DNA of 64,000 nt from Gibbula magus. Taxonomy: Eukaryota; Mollusca; Gastropoda; Trochida; Trochidae. Made by a program: the position numbers and the translations under genes. The DNA lies in contig OW388291.1 in assembly GCA_936450465.1 (NCBI GenBank), positions 32,464,656-32,528,655 of the forward strand, in the 5' to 3' direction. Below are positions 15,101-24,079 of the stretch, piece by piece. The stretch's first letter is position 1; each line of letters opens with the position of its first letter. Below the pieces are notes generated by a model. That model saw nothing but the letters and a program-made list of their open reading frames with translations. It did not search any database and was not told the DNA's origin.

Positions 15101-18100
15101 ACATTGCTTGATTTTACGAGACTTTCAGTGATGATGACTGAACCCTCGCTTTCTACTGTGATACCATTTTGTCCCACGTTTGAGATGACACATCCGTGTA
15201 TCTCTATTTCGCATGGACTTTCGATGACCAACGCATTTCTCGAACCTTCGAATGTGGAATTTCTTATGACAATACGACTTCTAGTTTTTATGTTGTCACT
15301 GACAACGATGTCAGATTCCATATTGTCTTTTGCATGTATTCCCTCAAAAATAGTTGTCTTACTTCCCCCTTGATTGAAGTATATACCAATGTCGTCCATA
15401 GAAAACGTGACATTGCGAAGTGTTAGCGAATCCGGCGATCCTAAAACTGCGGTCTGAGCACGTCTGAACTCACAATTTGTACACACTAGTCGACCTGCAA
15501 AAACAAATAAAGTTATGTAAGCAGAATTTGCAAAATTGTCTACATTTACCCCTTGTATTTAACAACTGAAATATATGCGCCTAAAAGGCAACTTTCAATG
15601 GCATCGTTAATCTCTTGATATAGATTAAGTGAATGAAATGCTTATTTCTTTTTTGGCATTATAAAGGAAATTTTGATTGGTTTACATCCCTACATTTAGA
15701 GTCTGAAACATTGTCACACAATATTTTTACTAGGATGATTAACTTTACATTAAAACAACACGAACGGATTATTTAATTAATTAATATGCGATTCATGATC
15801 ATGTGTTTCTTTATCAATAATATGTACTTGTTGAAAACAATCAAATTATTTGCATCTGACCGATGGCTACCTGGCGTCTGGACAGCGACACCTTCCCAGC
15901 GGACCTCTGCTTTATACGGTACCATGTTTGACCAGAAGCTGACCGGAAGTCCATCAATACCAGATGCGTTTACTGTACCTGATGCAGGAGATAGGTATAG
16001 GATATGAGCTCATTATTCTACACATGTGCCAGGCCCTAATATACATATTATTTAACGTATACCTACCTGCCTATATCACACAAAGAAGGCGGGAGACCGT
16101 CGGCCATCTTGGACCCTTGGAAATGGATCAGTCTGCTAAATGTTACAAACCGTATTTTAGCCAGCAAACCATTTCTGTCCTATTGCAGAATCCAATTTGC
16201 AAGATGGCCGACCGTGTCCCACCTTTTTTATATGCTATATAGGTAGGTAGGTTTGTACATGTATAATCAGGATCTAGCGAATTGGGTATTTACTATGTCT
16301 TATTGTAGGTAAATGTTGACCTTAGCAGTATTTTGCGCCTACTCATAGGAATAAATCAATCGGATTAGTTTACTGCGCCTCTCAATTGAAATGTCGATTG
16401 AATATAAGTGTGTATGTCATTCAGTATTGGGAAGTTACAAGATTATTTTAAGGGGCAGTAGCACGTTTTTTGAAAATTTTATTTTTTCAAATTTCCAATT
16501 TATAATGATAGTTTATGTCATTTATATTTATTTTAGAGGGTAAAACATCTTATTACACAAACCAAGTATCTGTAGTAGTAAACGGTGTTTCGTATAAAGC
16601 AAAAATTACATGGCGGTCATTTTAATGTGAACACATTTTATTATGTAGAATTACAAAAACGATTCCCATGGGCTTATAAATCAAACCATGTACACTCATT
16701 TCTAACTCGATTTTCCAAAGAGAGAGAGGGGTTTTACTATTGGTGACATTACTTTTCATATTCATTGCATCGACTTGTGTAAATTTGATCGAAAAAACGT
16801 GCTACTGATCCTTTAAAGGTATAACTATTATTAACAGAGAGGGTGCATATTTGCAGTTATATCCAACCATTCATTAAATAACTACATGTATTCTTTAATC
16901 ACAGAACAATTTGTTTGGTGAACTAATGGTTAAGACAATCATTATAATTGTGAATAATATAAACATTAGTAATGATGTCATCCCATTTTTATAACATGAG
17001 ATGCTAGAAAATAGTATATAACGAGCGAGAAAGAGGGGTGAACAAATGAACAGGCGTATCATTGTCAACGTTACATCAAGTCGGCCACCAGGTCTGAGCC
17101 TATTTAATGATCTAATAAAGGAAACCGTGGAAAATCAAATGGGTGTGTACCTCTGCACATGCATGGAGAATGCGACTCGTAGGTGAATAGAAATAAGAGC
17201 CATTTACTTTGTTGCTCGTCAATCTGAAGGATTTATCAACTAAGGTTGACGACGTTCACATTAAATAATAGCATATGCAATGAACCGTCGCAACCAATTA
17301 ATTAGCATATACGTGCCAGGGTATTATATGTCTACACAATACTTAACCATTCAGGTAATTTAGTTCATTAACAATTTGCAAATAACTTTTAGTGAGTGAA
17401 CCATATATGAATGTATGTCTTATTCACACAGTCTCATATAGTTGCTGTCAAATCCCACATCTTGTTTCCCCAACCCTTACTGTCTGTGTTTATTCCTCTC
17501 CACATACATGTACATCATCCCTAGTCTTATACTCAGACTCTGAAAAAATATTTATTCTGAAAATATCACCATTTTATTAAATATTGAAAAGGCGACTGTA
17601 ATAAAATGAATTTTCAGTAAAAAGAAGGCTCCTTTTCAATATATTTTTTCCGATATAATACACAAAATAAGAGTCTTGAGTGTTAGACTAACATCACCCC
17701 AAGTTGACCTTTACAAGCGCCCTACCCCATCACTCACTCACTGAAACTCTGACAGTTTTGCTAATGAAGTTCAAACCACACAGACCAATTCGCATGGCTT
17801 TAGATATAGCAGTTTTATGGATCGAAGTCAAATGATCGTTTAAGGTTGAGGTTTAAGCCATCCATTCTTTGAAACTCAGTCTCCATATAAGAATGGTGTT
17901 ATTCTGGAGAAACCGATCTTTCTATGCGCATGCATTGATTTACGATTAGACCTCGGTTTTAATGTTTTAGGGATAAATCCTGCCACGCCCCTACTTCTAG
18001 AGGGGGCGTGGCCTAAGTCCATCTAGCCATCTTATAGAGTAAAAAATCCAGACACTTTTATAGCAGATAGTATTCGTACGCCAAGGATAAGGATGTCGAT

Positions 18101-21100
18101 TGTAGGCTTATGGAACTGAATAAGACCACTATAAGAATGGCTTTATCTAAGCATTGTCTGTGTATCTGTTGACATTAATACACAGAAGATACCAAAATGT
18201 GATGAACAAATATATCAGGTGTTTTTTTTATAGAGTTTCGTTGGTTATTGATTGATATTATTGATTATGTCGCATCGTGATTGTATTCAACACATTTGAA
18301 ATCAATTTATGTAGGGCATTACTAAGGACAACCATTTTGACATACCTTGTACAATCATCCCAGATTCAATGGATGCAAATATTATCTTCACTCCAGGCTG
18401 TATAACGAGGTCGGTAGACGGTTTCACCATAACGCGGGATCTTACTACATACGGGTTGTTCAAAGGACTCCACACCGTATTGTCCTGGTTACAAAGAATA
18501 TGAATAAACAAATATTCTATTTTATTTTATTATATTTTATTATTCAGTTTGATAACAAGGTTTAATCATTTTTAAAATGCACGATACCGAAAGAAAAAAA
18601 CAAATTACTTAATTATGCTAAATGAAACTTAACCCTGGTCGTTCGATTACACAATTCCAAGAAAAAAGGAAGTCAAAGTTGACGAACAAATTATTTTGAA
18701 AAGTTCAAACAGTAGATGACGATAAAAAAATAATAACGTTTGTCTGGTAAAATAACCCATGAACATTACGAACTTCCTGTAACAATAAAAAGTTCCCTTA
18801 GTGGAGTCCAGACTTCAACTTACATGGATGTCTTCATCAACAAATGTTGGCGGCTTGTAATCAGTTGTCGAATTACATCCATACACTTCAAGGCGGAGAC
18901 CGGATCTGTATGACCTTGGACTAATTGCTATAAACCTGGCCTGCAATTATGCGTAATAAATACACTTGTATGAATAAATAAATACTTGAACCAATTGATA
19001 TAAATATATTAGCACAAATAAACATAAATCTGTAAGAAAAAAATCATCCGTCTGTATGAACAAATAAATATATCTGTGTGAACCAATTAATAGATGTAGT
19101 ATGAAAATTAAACATACATATGGACAAATAAATACATTTGTGTAAATTGAAGAATTCTACAAACAACTAAATACATCTGTATTAACAGATGACTACAATG
19201 TATGAACAAATACATATATCTGTATGGACAACTAAATACATATGAGCAACTAAATACATCGGTGTGAGCAAATAAATAGGATTATAAAAATATTACAATT
19301 TATGAACAAATGAATACATATTTATGAATACATGGATACATTCATATGTATGAAAAAAATAAATACATGTTTATGTACAAATTTGTAAAACATGTTCGTT
19401 ACATTTTGTTTGTAATACAAACCTTCATGACATTGAATATTGATGTCTAATGAGATTTTTACAAATATATACATAACAAATGCAATTAATGTTAACAGTG
19501 TAATATCTAAATGTTTTCTTAATCCAAGGTTTGATTATGAATATCATTCGTCCAAAACTGATTAACCTTCTGATCATCGTCAACTGAAATCGAGTGCATC
19601 AAATGTTCGTGTGAAACACTGTATTATTTTATAAGTTCACTTGCAAAAGAAACGCCATCACATTTCAACAGAGTAAAAGAAGAAATACTGATTTTGAATG
19701 CCGTTGATAAGCATATGTTTTGTGAAGAAGCACTCACAATTTTTTTCGTCGGGGGATGGTACTTTTGTTTTTATGTCTGTCTAAACAAACATCGAATGCT
19801 GAAATGTTCGACCTGGATTTTGGCCAGAATGTTTGGCAATTGTGTTTAAAAATATTTGAAATGTGGAAATTTAATTTATAAAAGATGACGACATAATTAA
19901 CCTCTTTGGACTTATTCATTCGTTGGCGTCATTGCTGTAGGACGTCAAAAACAAACCACAAAGTTCATTTTTACTCGCCCACCTCTCGTAGTTAAGAAGA
20001 ATCCAAAACATCATTTTATAGAAGGTATGTTTTTCAGAAGCATGCATGAACAGATAATGTTTCAAAAACTCAAATTTATTCTGTATTCTGAATTCTGTAT
20101 TTCTGACTTGTATCGTGTGTATTAACCGAGGATTGAAATATGTATTTTTGTTGGTGCGTTTCTTAGCAAGTGAGTTTATAATCAATATAATTGAGATAAT
20201 TTCAGTCACCTGTATCGTGATATCCAGCTTCAAGGTGACGATATCCCGCCATGACCTTGAAGATATGCTGATGTCCTTGGCGCCACCCCTATCCACATAC
20301 GTCTGCCACACGTACCCGTCCACACTATAGAACATCCACAATCTGGATGTGGATAACCCTCCAGCCCCCTGGACAGCCAGCTGAGTAACGTCCACAATCC
20401 TCAAGAAGTCGATCTGAATATACTCGTCCTGACCCCATGTCCAACCGTCTGACAACGAAATAGTATTAAAGGGACAGTTAGTGTGTTCTTGTAGTCACAT
20501 ATGTCAAAAGTTAGAAGGGTGTTTTTATCAAGAGGTACTTGACTGTTGTCAAATTATTTATTAAAATAAGTTGCAGGTTTATAATGTCTTCAAATATTGG
20601 TCGCACAGGTGGAGCACAATCAGCTGCATCCCAAAAGTGTGTTCACTTACTTGCGGATCTAAGCGCAAATTTCGGATATTACTTCAACTGCACTAACAAA
20701 GGCGCATCCTTGGTCCATATGTATTATCATCATTCTCAACCTTTTCATAGGATCGTCTTTGTTGTCGCCCTTTTAGTGCCAATCTATTCAGCATTGTGAC
20801 AATAATAAGATTTTTGACGTGGTTATGATAGAAAACCGGACAATGGCGCTCGTCAATTGATCAAATGTGATTTTGAAAATTGATATGTAGCAGACAAAGA
20901 GACAGATATTGGTTGGGAGTTGTTCATAGAAAGCAAGCTATTGTCAAATACCTGGCAATTATCTGGGGGAATGATTTGGACGTAAATATGCACATTTGAT
21001 AGTTTGGCATGTACCAAATAAAGAAAATGTCATGAAAAACTCTTAATGTCCCTTTAAAGTCACGACTGCACAACTTTGGAAAGAATGAACACCTTCAGAT

Positions 21101-23440
21101 AGAAAAAATTAGTCTATGATATTAAATAATGTCTCGACCTTCATCCATGATATTTTTTTCCTTGCAATGGGACACACCATAGTATGAGACCCAAGTCACA
21201 AATATGCGGTGTCTCCACCGGGATTCGAATCCGGGTCTCTGGCGTGAGAGGCCATCACGCTAACCACTGTACCACTGCGCTCAATGTTATACGACTTTAA
21301 GTGAAATGTTTCTTTAGAAACGCAGAGGTGAAATCGGAAGCTTAAGTTTTTTTTCAAATTTAAGTAAAGAGGGTAAAATTATGCTCGAAACTGAATTGAG
21401 GTGATTGTGTCATTTAGCAGAAAATTTTATGTTTTTGAAAATAAGACGTATTAATTAAGATCATGGCAATCAATGAACTCACATCTATGGTTGAGTCTGG
21501 CCGATGAGGGTCTGTATCTGCCACTGACCCTGTCCGATGACGTCATCTGGTCATCCGCCACCTGACCACTCTCGAGTCCAAGAGGTTCATTGCACTCGCC
21601 ACGGGCACCTGTTGAGGGCGTGATTCTCAGTTTGAAATCGAGTTGCGAAATTCGGGCGATACGTTTCGAAATTCGACAGTGTAAGAACAAAGATTCAATA
21701 GATAGATTAATTATTCTCAATCTCATTAAAATCAGCCCATGATTAGTTATATATAATGTTTAACGAAGAGCAACAACTTGTGGTCTTACTTTAATGAGAA
21801 TGTATAGTATTCTATGCAAACTCGAACATTCAAAATTCAAGACGCAAACTGGTTATTTTGAAAAAGAAGGTTATAAACACTCTTCATATTTCATAATTCG
21901 AATCGTGGTTAATAAATTTTAAAACATTTGACAAAGAAATGGTCTTGTCCATTAAAAAAAACAACAATAAAAACCCTACACGTATGTCATACATGTATTT
22001 GATTGAAAGTCCTTTTCTTTCAGACTCATCATATAGCAGGATAACCTCGTCTGACATTCGCCAAACAACGTGCTTATAATTCATTTAAAACACGTTAAAG
22101 CATTTCTTCCACTGGATCCCATTCCAGAATTACGATTCAAAATAAAGTGGCATTTAAAAGTTGAATACATAAAGACAAGTTTTTCTGGATAACAACTTCT
22201 GTATTATGTAGATACCCAATGTTTGGGTGAATATGATAACTCATTCATCACTTCATTCCTCCTTGGCGATGAAGGAGTGAGCATATACTCCGAAAGGTCG
22301 TGTATCTACACAATATACAAGTTGTTATCCAGAAAATCGTCTCTAGAATCACAGATAGTATATAGAAATTCTTAATTATCAAAACTGAGAACTTTTTTGC
22401 TGGCATAAAGTACTGCAAAGCGGATGCGTGGGTGTTCCGCTGGATGCGCTGCTTAGTGTGACGACAGTATTTACATCCTATACATTGTATATCTATATAC
22501 CTACACACGGGGCATATACCGTATTTCCTCTAATACAACCCCGGGGTTCTATTTCATTCAGCACACCCTTACCCCCGGGTTCTATTAGAGACCCGGGTTG
22601 TATTGGAGGCCGGGTTATATTGGAGACCCGGGTTGTATTTACCTCCGCACCCCTTACCCCCCGGGTTGTATCGGAGGCCCGGGTTCTATTAGAGGCCCGG
22701 GTTGTATTAGAGGAAATACGGTATGTTTACAGTTTCTCCTAAGTTCAAGTTCATATATCAACTAAAAATGAACATGTAGGATATAATGAAAATGTATTTT
22801 CATGTTGCCCTTGATTTGTTTACAAAATGTTTGTCTCTTTCAATTTGTACAATGTCAATGTTTATGCAACGCTAGTTAACATCTAAATTGAGAACTTATT
22901 TTACCTTTTTTATTCTAAAATGATACTTAAAGGGGAATGAAAAATCATATGGCCTTGGTTTTTTTTATATACATTTGATGTAAACAAAATTTAAATCACA
23001 ATAGTTTAGTACTAATTTAATATATACAACAAATGTAATAACTTATTCATGAAGTAGACTTCATTTGAATACAATTTTTTTTACCCTATCCCATTTTCAT
23101 CGAAGTTGCATGTTTAATTCACATCGAAAAAAGAACTTTATACTTCAATAACACGTTAAACAATCGAAAAAGTATGTTTTTGTGTTAGCAATCATCATTA
23201 AAATTCTGGCAATGTATATTTCTCTAGAAAGCAACGTACATCTCTATTTAAGACCTAAATGAGTCCACATTCCTGTCCTTGTAAGAAAATGATCTTAGTT
23301 TAGCGGTGTACAGAGCTTGAATCTTAAACGCCTTGCCAAAACTCCTTACATCGCACATACCTATTAGCGAACTTACCGTGTCCGACTGAAGAGGCGAACA
23401 GGAATGTCAACGTGACCTGAAAGAAACACAACCACTGCAT
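1..23440 (-). CDS. Bark beetle-like giant adhesion protein gene, 21 exons, 3' end outside window
   Basis: Exons, in transcription order: 23440-23377, 21608-21483, 20448-20210, 18940-18824, 18484-18346, 15978-15871, 15494-14046, 13761-13669, 13426-12485, 12046-11948, 11403-11265, 10737-10511, 9616-8323, 7749-7676, 7299-7207, 6645-5197, 3116-2785, 2468-2253, 1791-1484, 768-651 and 172 to beyond base 1. I read the splice sites by eye; every junction keeps the frame, giving about 2,599 residues. Domains are signal peptide, F5/8C, four beta-helix cassettes, SRCR, EGF-like modules, IPT/TIG and a cadherin-like region. Drosophila Bark/Anakonda, a tricellular-junction protein, also combines SRCR with parallel beta-helix repeats. 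F5/8C plus EGF plus TIG is a broader set than I know for Bark, so orthology is inferred. No transmembrane segment is seen yet; it may lie beyond base 1. Confidence 0.85.
651..768 (-). CDS. Exon 20: beta-sandwich segment of the Bark-like protein
   Basis: A 118-base exon starts in phase 2 and ends in phase 0 at a GTAAGT donor. It encodes VQHNEQIRKLSATVDVTV, then TPLQFTSTFIPRPDDVGNFS. The alternating hydrophobic pattern suggests beta strands, perhaps of an FN3- or Ig-like domain, but I do not recognise a family. The acceptor is the only AG giving an open frame that joins exon 19. Confidence 0.65.
1484..1791 (-). CDS. Exon 19: cadherin/He_PIG-like Ig-fold region
   Basis: The exon encodes GTHVIRWSLQESPEGMVIDK, ESGDIVWEEA, then KVKAENLAGYDVISWLLLV. 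The WSL-x-x-x-P-x-G-M-x-ID-x-x-x-G-x-I-x-W series and A-x-N end are characteristic of He_PIG/dystroglycan-type cadherin-like domains. A linker with VTIDNMYPSGVFPYPR begins the next unit. The donor GTGAGT at 1483 (phase 2) was chosen over an earlier weak GT because it alone keeps the next exon open. Confidence 0.75.
2253..2468 (-). CDS. Exon 18: EGF-like module and start of a cadherin/He_PIG-like fold
   Basis: The 216-base exon (72 codons, phase 0-0) encodes CEFSTCGSSFTPPHGRCVFG, then RCSCSLPWIGSTCSVE, an EGF-like module. IIIPVLETVPDSVVLEGEEY follows, typical of the first strand of a cadherin- or He_PIG-like Ig fold. The best in-frame donor is GC rather than GT (CAG|GCGAGT). A weaker alternative uses a GT donor three bases inside the intron side plus an upstream acceptor, and would add about ten residues. 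Confidence 0.7.
2785..3116 (-). CDS. Exon 17: EGF-like end plus IPT/TIG domain
   Basis: The exon opens by completing the EGF module begun in exon 16 (GECICHAQNWNGALCDEC, FYGPDC). It then encodes an IPT/TIG domain: ITTVLGVSPNAGIDTGGTLV, HVRGDNF, YKCRFGSTIVNATWISSHH, ITCVSPKLSP and VSLEISVDDGQTFTNNK. The SP-x-x-G-x-x-x-GGT start, C-x-F-G strand and C-x-SP-x centre are family hallmarks, as in plexins and related surface proteins. It begins in phase 1 and ends in phase 0. Confidence 0.85.
5197..6645 (-). CDS. Exon 16: beta-helix cassette 4 body plus EGF-like modules
   Basis: A 1,449-base phase 1-1 exon. Residues 1-350 are PbH1 rungs (ITNLTLINSAHGLVLDVNN, MYNCTVRNTLSSGITL, ITLQHGTVFNNSENGV), capped by KNWWGTANEDQVQKKIVD. 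The last 125 residues are consecutive EGF-like modules: DCSLVKNCSGRGSC...CEPGWRGTSC, DCSDLSNCNQGTC...CDSGWIGESC, TCYGVNNCSGHGFC...CIETFAGPAC, then a laminin-EGF-like NECSSYRWGPDCKPC and the start of another. No calcium-binding D-x-D/N-E consensus is evident. Helix and EGF modules share one exon with no intron between them. Confidence 0.9.
7207..7749 (-). CDS. Exons 14-15: split signature and connector of cassette 4
   Basis: Exon 7749-7676 (74 bases) completes the signature: GSGKIILEGGTTIAFLKN to GIYSYG. Exon 7299-7207 (93 bases) encodes the connector: GTIETKPGHKEILLV, then GAWHGVVVNQTAG. Unlike cassettes 1-3, the signature is interrupted by a phase-2 intron, so an intron was gained here or lost elsewhere. 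Phases 2, 1 and 1 are consistent with both neighbours. Confidence 0.75.
7978..8345. repeat. Tandem intronic repeat including a copy of the exon 13 edge
   Basis: Three degenerate copies of about 140 bases share a 'gctactttaag...cgttttgaa' block followed by 'ccgtatcat' or its remnant. The third copy runs into the exon 13 splice donor itself (accgtatcattatgg near 8320-8335). Confidence 0.5.
8177..8202. repeat. Poly-C tract, 26 bases
   Basis: Uninterrupted run of C in the intron between exons 13 and 14. The minus-strand transcript would carry a G run here. Length is likely variable and prone to sequencing error. Confidence 0.9.
8323..9616 (-). CDS. Exon 13: beta-helix cassette 3 body
   Basis: A 1,294-base exon starts in phase 1 and ends in phase 2. 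It opens with VSLEPQGISLEYLELSDT and runs through PbH1 rungs such as LMLHGCSLRNNTAGVLAE, NLTISNSQIDSNRKHAI, ISIEISHNSFKNNSGM and LEFTGNEILENSAENLM. A YNYWGFNQTKDIVRRIA cap follows, and then the first half of the next signature (VIERSIMIR). The start-of-intron sequence just beyond the exon is partly copied in the intron (see repeat at 7978-8345). Confidence 0.85.
10240..10440 (-). repeat. Dispersed repeat of the 'gctcatcagg' family
   Basis: The stretch holds the reverse complement of sequence in the duplicated block at about 32,120-32,230: ctccttggccaatggggattc and the following gtagattt-gtgacc. It is a diverged inverted copy that ends about 70 bases before an SRCR exon. Confidence 0.6.
10511..11403 (-). 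CDS. Exons 11-12: SRCR domain inserted in cassette 3
   Basis: Exons 11403-11265 and 10737-10511 join in phase 2. They encode a scavenger-receptor cysteine-rich domain: VRFTGGRDRREGLVEVRTG, STVCGVGFDVEDARVICRMAG, then the variable loop, LNCTGSEPHLDDCPREP and a final HREDIGVRCLG. The length (about 115 residues) and cysteine order fit the family, with two extra cysteines in the DCIECRFC stretch. SRCR domains mediate protein or ligand binding outside the cell. Drosophila Bark also has SRCR domains among beta-helix repeats, which is the main reason for the family call. Confidence 0.9.
11948..12046 (-). CDS. Exon 10: short connector exon of cassette 3
   Basis: A 99-base phase 1-1 exon encodes GNLTVRGSAERPVLM, then HPGVPWGGVLLKGTGG. 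It shows the same strand plus W-G-G-V turn as the other connector exons and leads directly into the SRCR domain. Confidence 0.75.
12485..13426 (-). CDS. Exon 9: beta-helix cassette 2 body
   Basis: A 942-base phase 1-1 exon encodes 314 residues, the shortest of the four helix bodies. Rungs include LNLDIAGSTIEAI, VTNSSFTGTERYK, NVLISGNTFTSRNLI and VTISQNTFQNV. These are followed by the capping stretch NFWDSSAYHSILSRVYD and the signature SIYVGYQQTLQIGPGVIL to GVTVEG. The NFWD/NYWG-plus-helix motif recurs in each cassette and is probably the C-terminal cap of each helix (inference). Confidence 0.85.
13669..13761 (-). CDS. Exon 8: short connector exon of cassette 2
   Basis: A 93-base exon, phase 1 at both ends, encodes GTLTSLGKEDSNVTLKNG then QWGGIHVEDGG. 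It carries the W-G-G-I turn that follows each signature strand, matching the short exons at 15978-15871, 12046-11948 and 7299-7207. Confidence 0.8.
14046..15494 (-). CDS. Exon 7: beta-helix cassette 1 body (PbH1 repeats)
   Basis: This 1,449-base exon, phase 1 at both ends, encodes 483 residues of right-handed parallel beta-helix. Rungs of about 20-25 residues repeat I-x-x-S/N-x-F-x-x-N/S motifs such as VITESLVKSSNVAI, NMTISSSEFLQN, VVTNSTFQGS and ITIKIRGNTFENL. A NYFGN stretch follows (residues about 380-390), and the exon closes with the next signature, TIIVPRGHSLTIGSNVTL to GIIVRG. Many N-x-S/T sequons fit extracellular glycosylation. Beta-helix domains usually bind carbohydrate or act as rigid spacers; no polysaccharide-lyase active site was recognised. 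Confidence 0.85.
15871..18484 (-). CDS. Exons 5-6: lead-in of beta-helix cassette 1
   Basis: Exon 18484-18346 encodes the cassette signature NPYVVRSRVMV...LVIQPGVKIIFA...GMIVQG. The pattern is a PY-V strand, a hydrophobic-PGV strand and a terminal VQG split by a phase-1 intron. Exon 15978-15871 continues with GTVNASGIDGLPVSFWS and RWEGVAV, where the W-G-V/I pattern marks the next rung. The same pair recurs in front of each later cassette. The intron between holds two MITEs. Confidence 0.8.
16058..16252. mobile_element. MITE in an intron of the Bark-like gene
   Basis: Ends are inverted: tacctacctgcctatat at the left and atataggtaggtaggt at the right. Inner arms continue with gaccgtcggccatcttg versus caagatggccgaccgtg. 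It is about 195 bases with no coding capacity. Confidence 0.7.
16448..16818. mobile_element. MITE family 'GTAGCACG', copy 1
   Basis: Left end ttaaggggcagtagcacg and right end cgtgctactgatccttta are inverted repeats. The AT-rich inside resembles the copies at 37,515 and 41,444, including an 'aatggccgccatgcaatttttgc' core in one orientation or the other. Length is about 370 bases. Confidence 0.8.
18824..21608 (-). CDS. Exons 2-4: F5/8 type C (discoidin) domain
   Basis: Three exons (21608-21483, 20448-20210, 18940-18824) join to one F5/8C domain. It opens with GECNEPLGLESGQVADDQMT, the family's cysteine plus PLGLESG strand. It continues through ARLNHR, WTWGQDEYIQIDF and FYSVDGYVW, and ends with ARFIAISPRS...LRLEVYGC, the typical last strand and closing cysteine. 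The length, about 140 residues, is normal. Junction phases are 1, 1, 0 and 0. Such domains bind glycans or phospholipids at the cell surface. The introns contain a MITE, a tRNA-like fragment and a 22-bp degenerate repeat. Confidence 0.9.
18950..19400. repeat. Degenerate 22-bp AT-rich tandem repeat
   Basis: Irregular reiteration of a unit like 'tgaacaaataaatacatctgta' in the intron between the third F5/8C exon and the second. Copies differ by several bases and indels. Confidence 0.65.
20466..21058. mobile_element. MITE-like element with TTAAAGGGACA ends
   Basis: The left end ttaaagggacagttagtg and right end taatgtccctttaa form an inverted repeat of about 11-13 bases around roughly 590 bases of non-coding DNA. 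No transposase frame was seen. Confidence 0.55.
21213..21284 (-). repeat. tRNA-derived SINE fragment
   Basis: Minus strand reads like a tRNA: A box around GTGGTACAGTGGTTAGCG, an anticodon-like CTCTCAC loop as in tRNA-Glu(CTC), and a B box GATTCGAATCC. The T stem has an A-C mismatch and the acceptor strands do not pair, so it is a tRNA-like SINE head or pseudogene rather than a working tRNA. Confidence 0.6.
22518..22725. mobile_element. MITE / foldback with CCCGGG-rich repeats
   Basis: Ends taccgtatttcctctaatac and gtattagaggaaatacggta are perfect inverted repeats. The inside repeats a 'ggcccgggttgtattagag' unit with variants several times, so the whole 208 bases can fold on itself. It lies in the first intron of the Bark-like gene. 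Confidence 0.8.
23377..23440 (-). CDS. Exon 1: signal peptide of the Bark-like protein
   Basis: The exon begins MQWLCFFQVTLTFLFASS, a hydrophobic run with small residues before a likely signal peptidase site near residues 17-20. It ends after 64 coding bases, one base into a Gly codon (phase 1), at a GTAAGT donor. The next exon supplies the other two bases of that Gly. The start is chosen because the signal sequence begins immediately and no other in-frame Met lies between it and the donor. A start-stop ATG-TAG lies just upstream in the leader. Confidence 0.8.
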
Positions 23441-23447
23441 AGCTATC

Positions 23448-23453
23448 CTACAT
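23448..23453 (-). promoter_or_regulatory. Minimal start-stop uORF (ATG-TAG) in the 5' leader
   Basis: Seven bases before the chosen start codon the minus strand reads ATG directly followed by TAG. Start-stop elements of this kind are known to stall ribosomes and reduce initiation downstream. This assumes the transcript begins upstream of the element; I see no convincing minus-strand TATA box there. Confidence 0.35.
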
Positions 23454-24079
23454 GACTTCACAGGAGAGAAATATTCACCAGTTGTTTCGCTGAAGACAGC
23501 GCATCTATTACTACACAACTATAAAAGTAGTCGCAGTTATTGCGCGACCCACTTGGCGCGTTATAACGAGATCGGAGGGGGTTCCGGATACACACCGGTT
23601 GAATCGTAAACAGGTTGTGTGTCATAATTGCGCTGGTGAAATCTTCAGTAAATGATATTGCGTCCTGTTTACATTTGTTTACATTTGGATCTGATTTTAC
23701 AATTACATTTGAGAGGAGTGGTTTTTGACTAATGAAGGTCCAATTCATTGATTGTTAAGGAGTAGCCACTAATTAGTAATTAATGTCCCTCAATACAAAC
23801 GATTTAGGATTTTGTTATCACATGGTATAATATGTTGTCGACTGTACCGCGGATGATGAGGTATACTTGGTATAGTAGTCATATAGTCTGTCATCCAGAC
23901 CCCTTATTTTTAAAGAGCCTATGCAAGTCTACAACAAGACCACAGAGCTCAGTTTAAAGGCTGAAAATGAACACATCTCAGAGGCTCATATATTATTTTT
24001 TTTCAAATTAAATTTTTTACCAACAAATCATTTCAGAGATTTAATGTTAGATTATATAGTAGTCAAATGCGCTGATGGA

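Noticed and set aside
21213..21284. Functional tRNA-Glu gene
   Set aside because: The acceptor strands do not pair and the T stem has a mismatch, so a SINE head or pseudogene is more likely.
23518..23530. TATAAAAG near the Bark-like start
   Set aside because: It reads as a TATA box on the plus strand, while the gene is on the minus strand.
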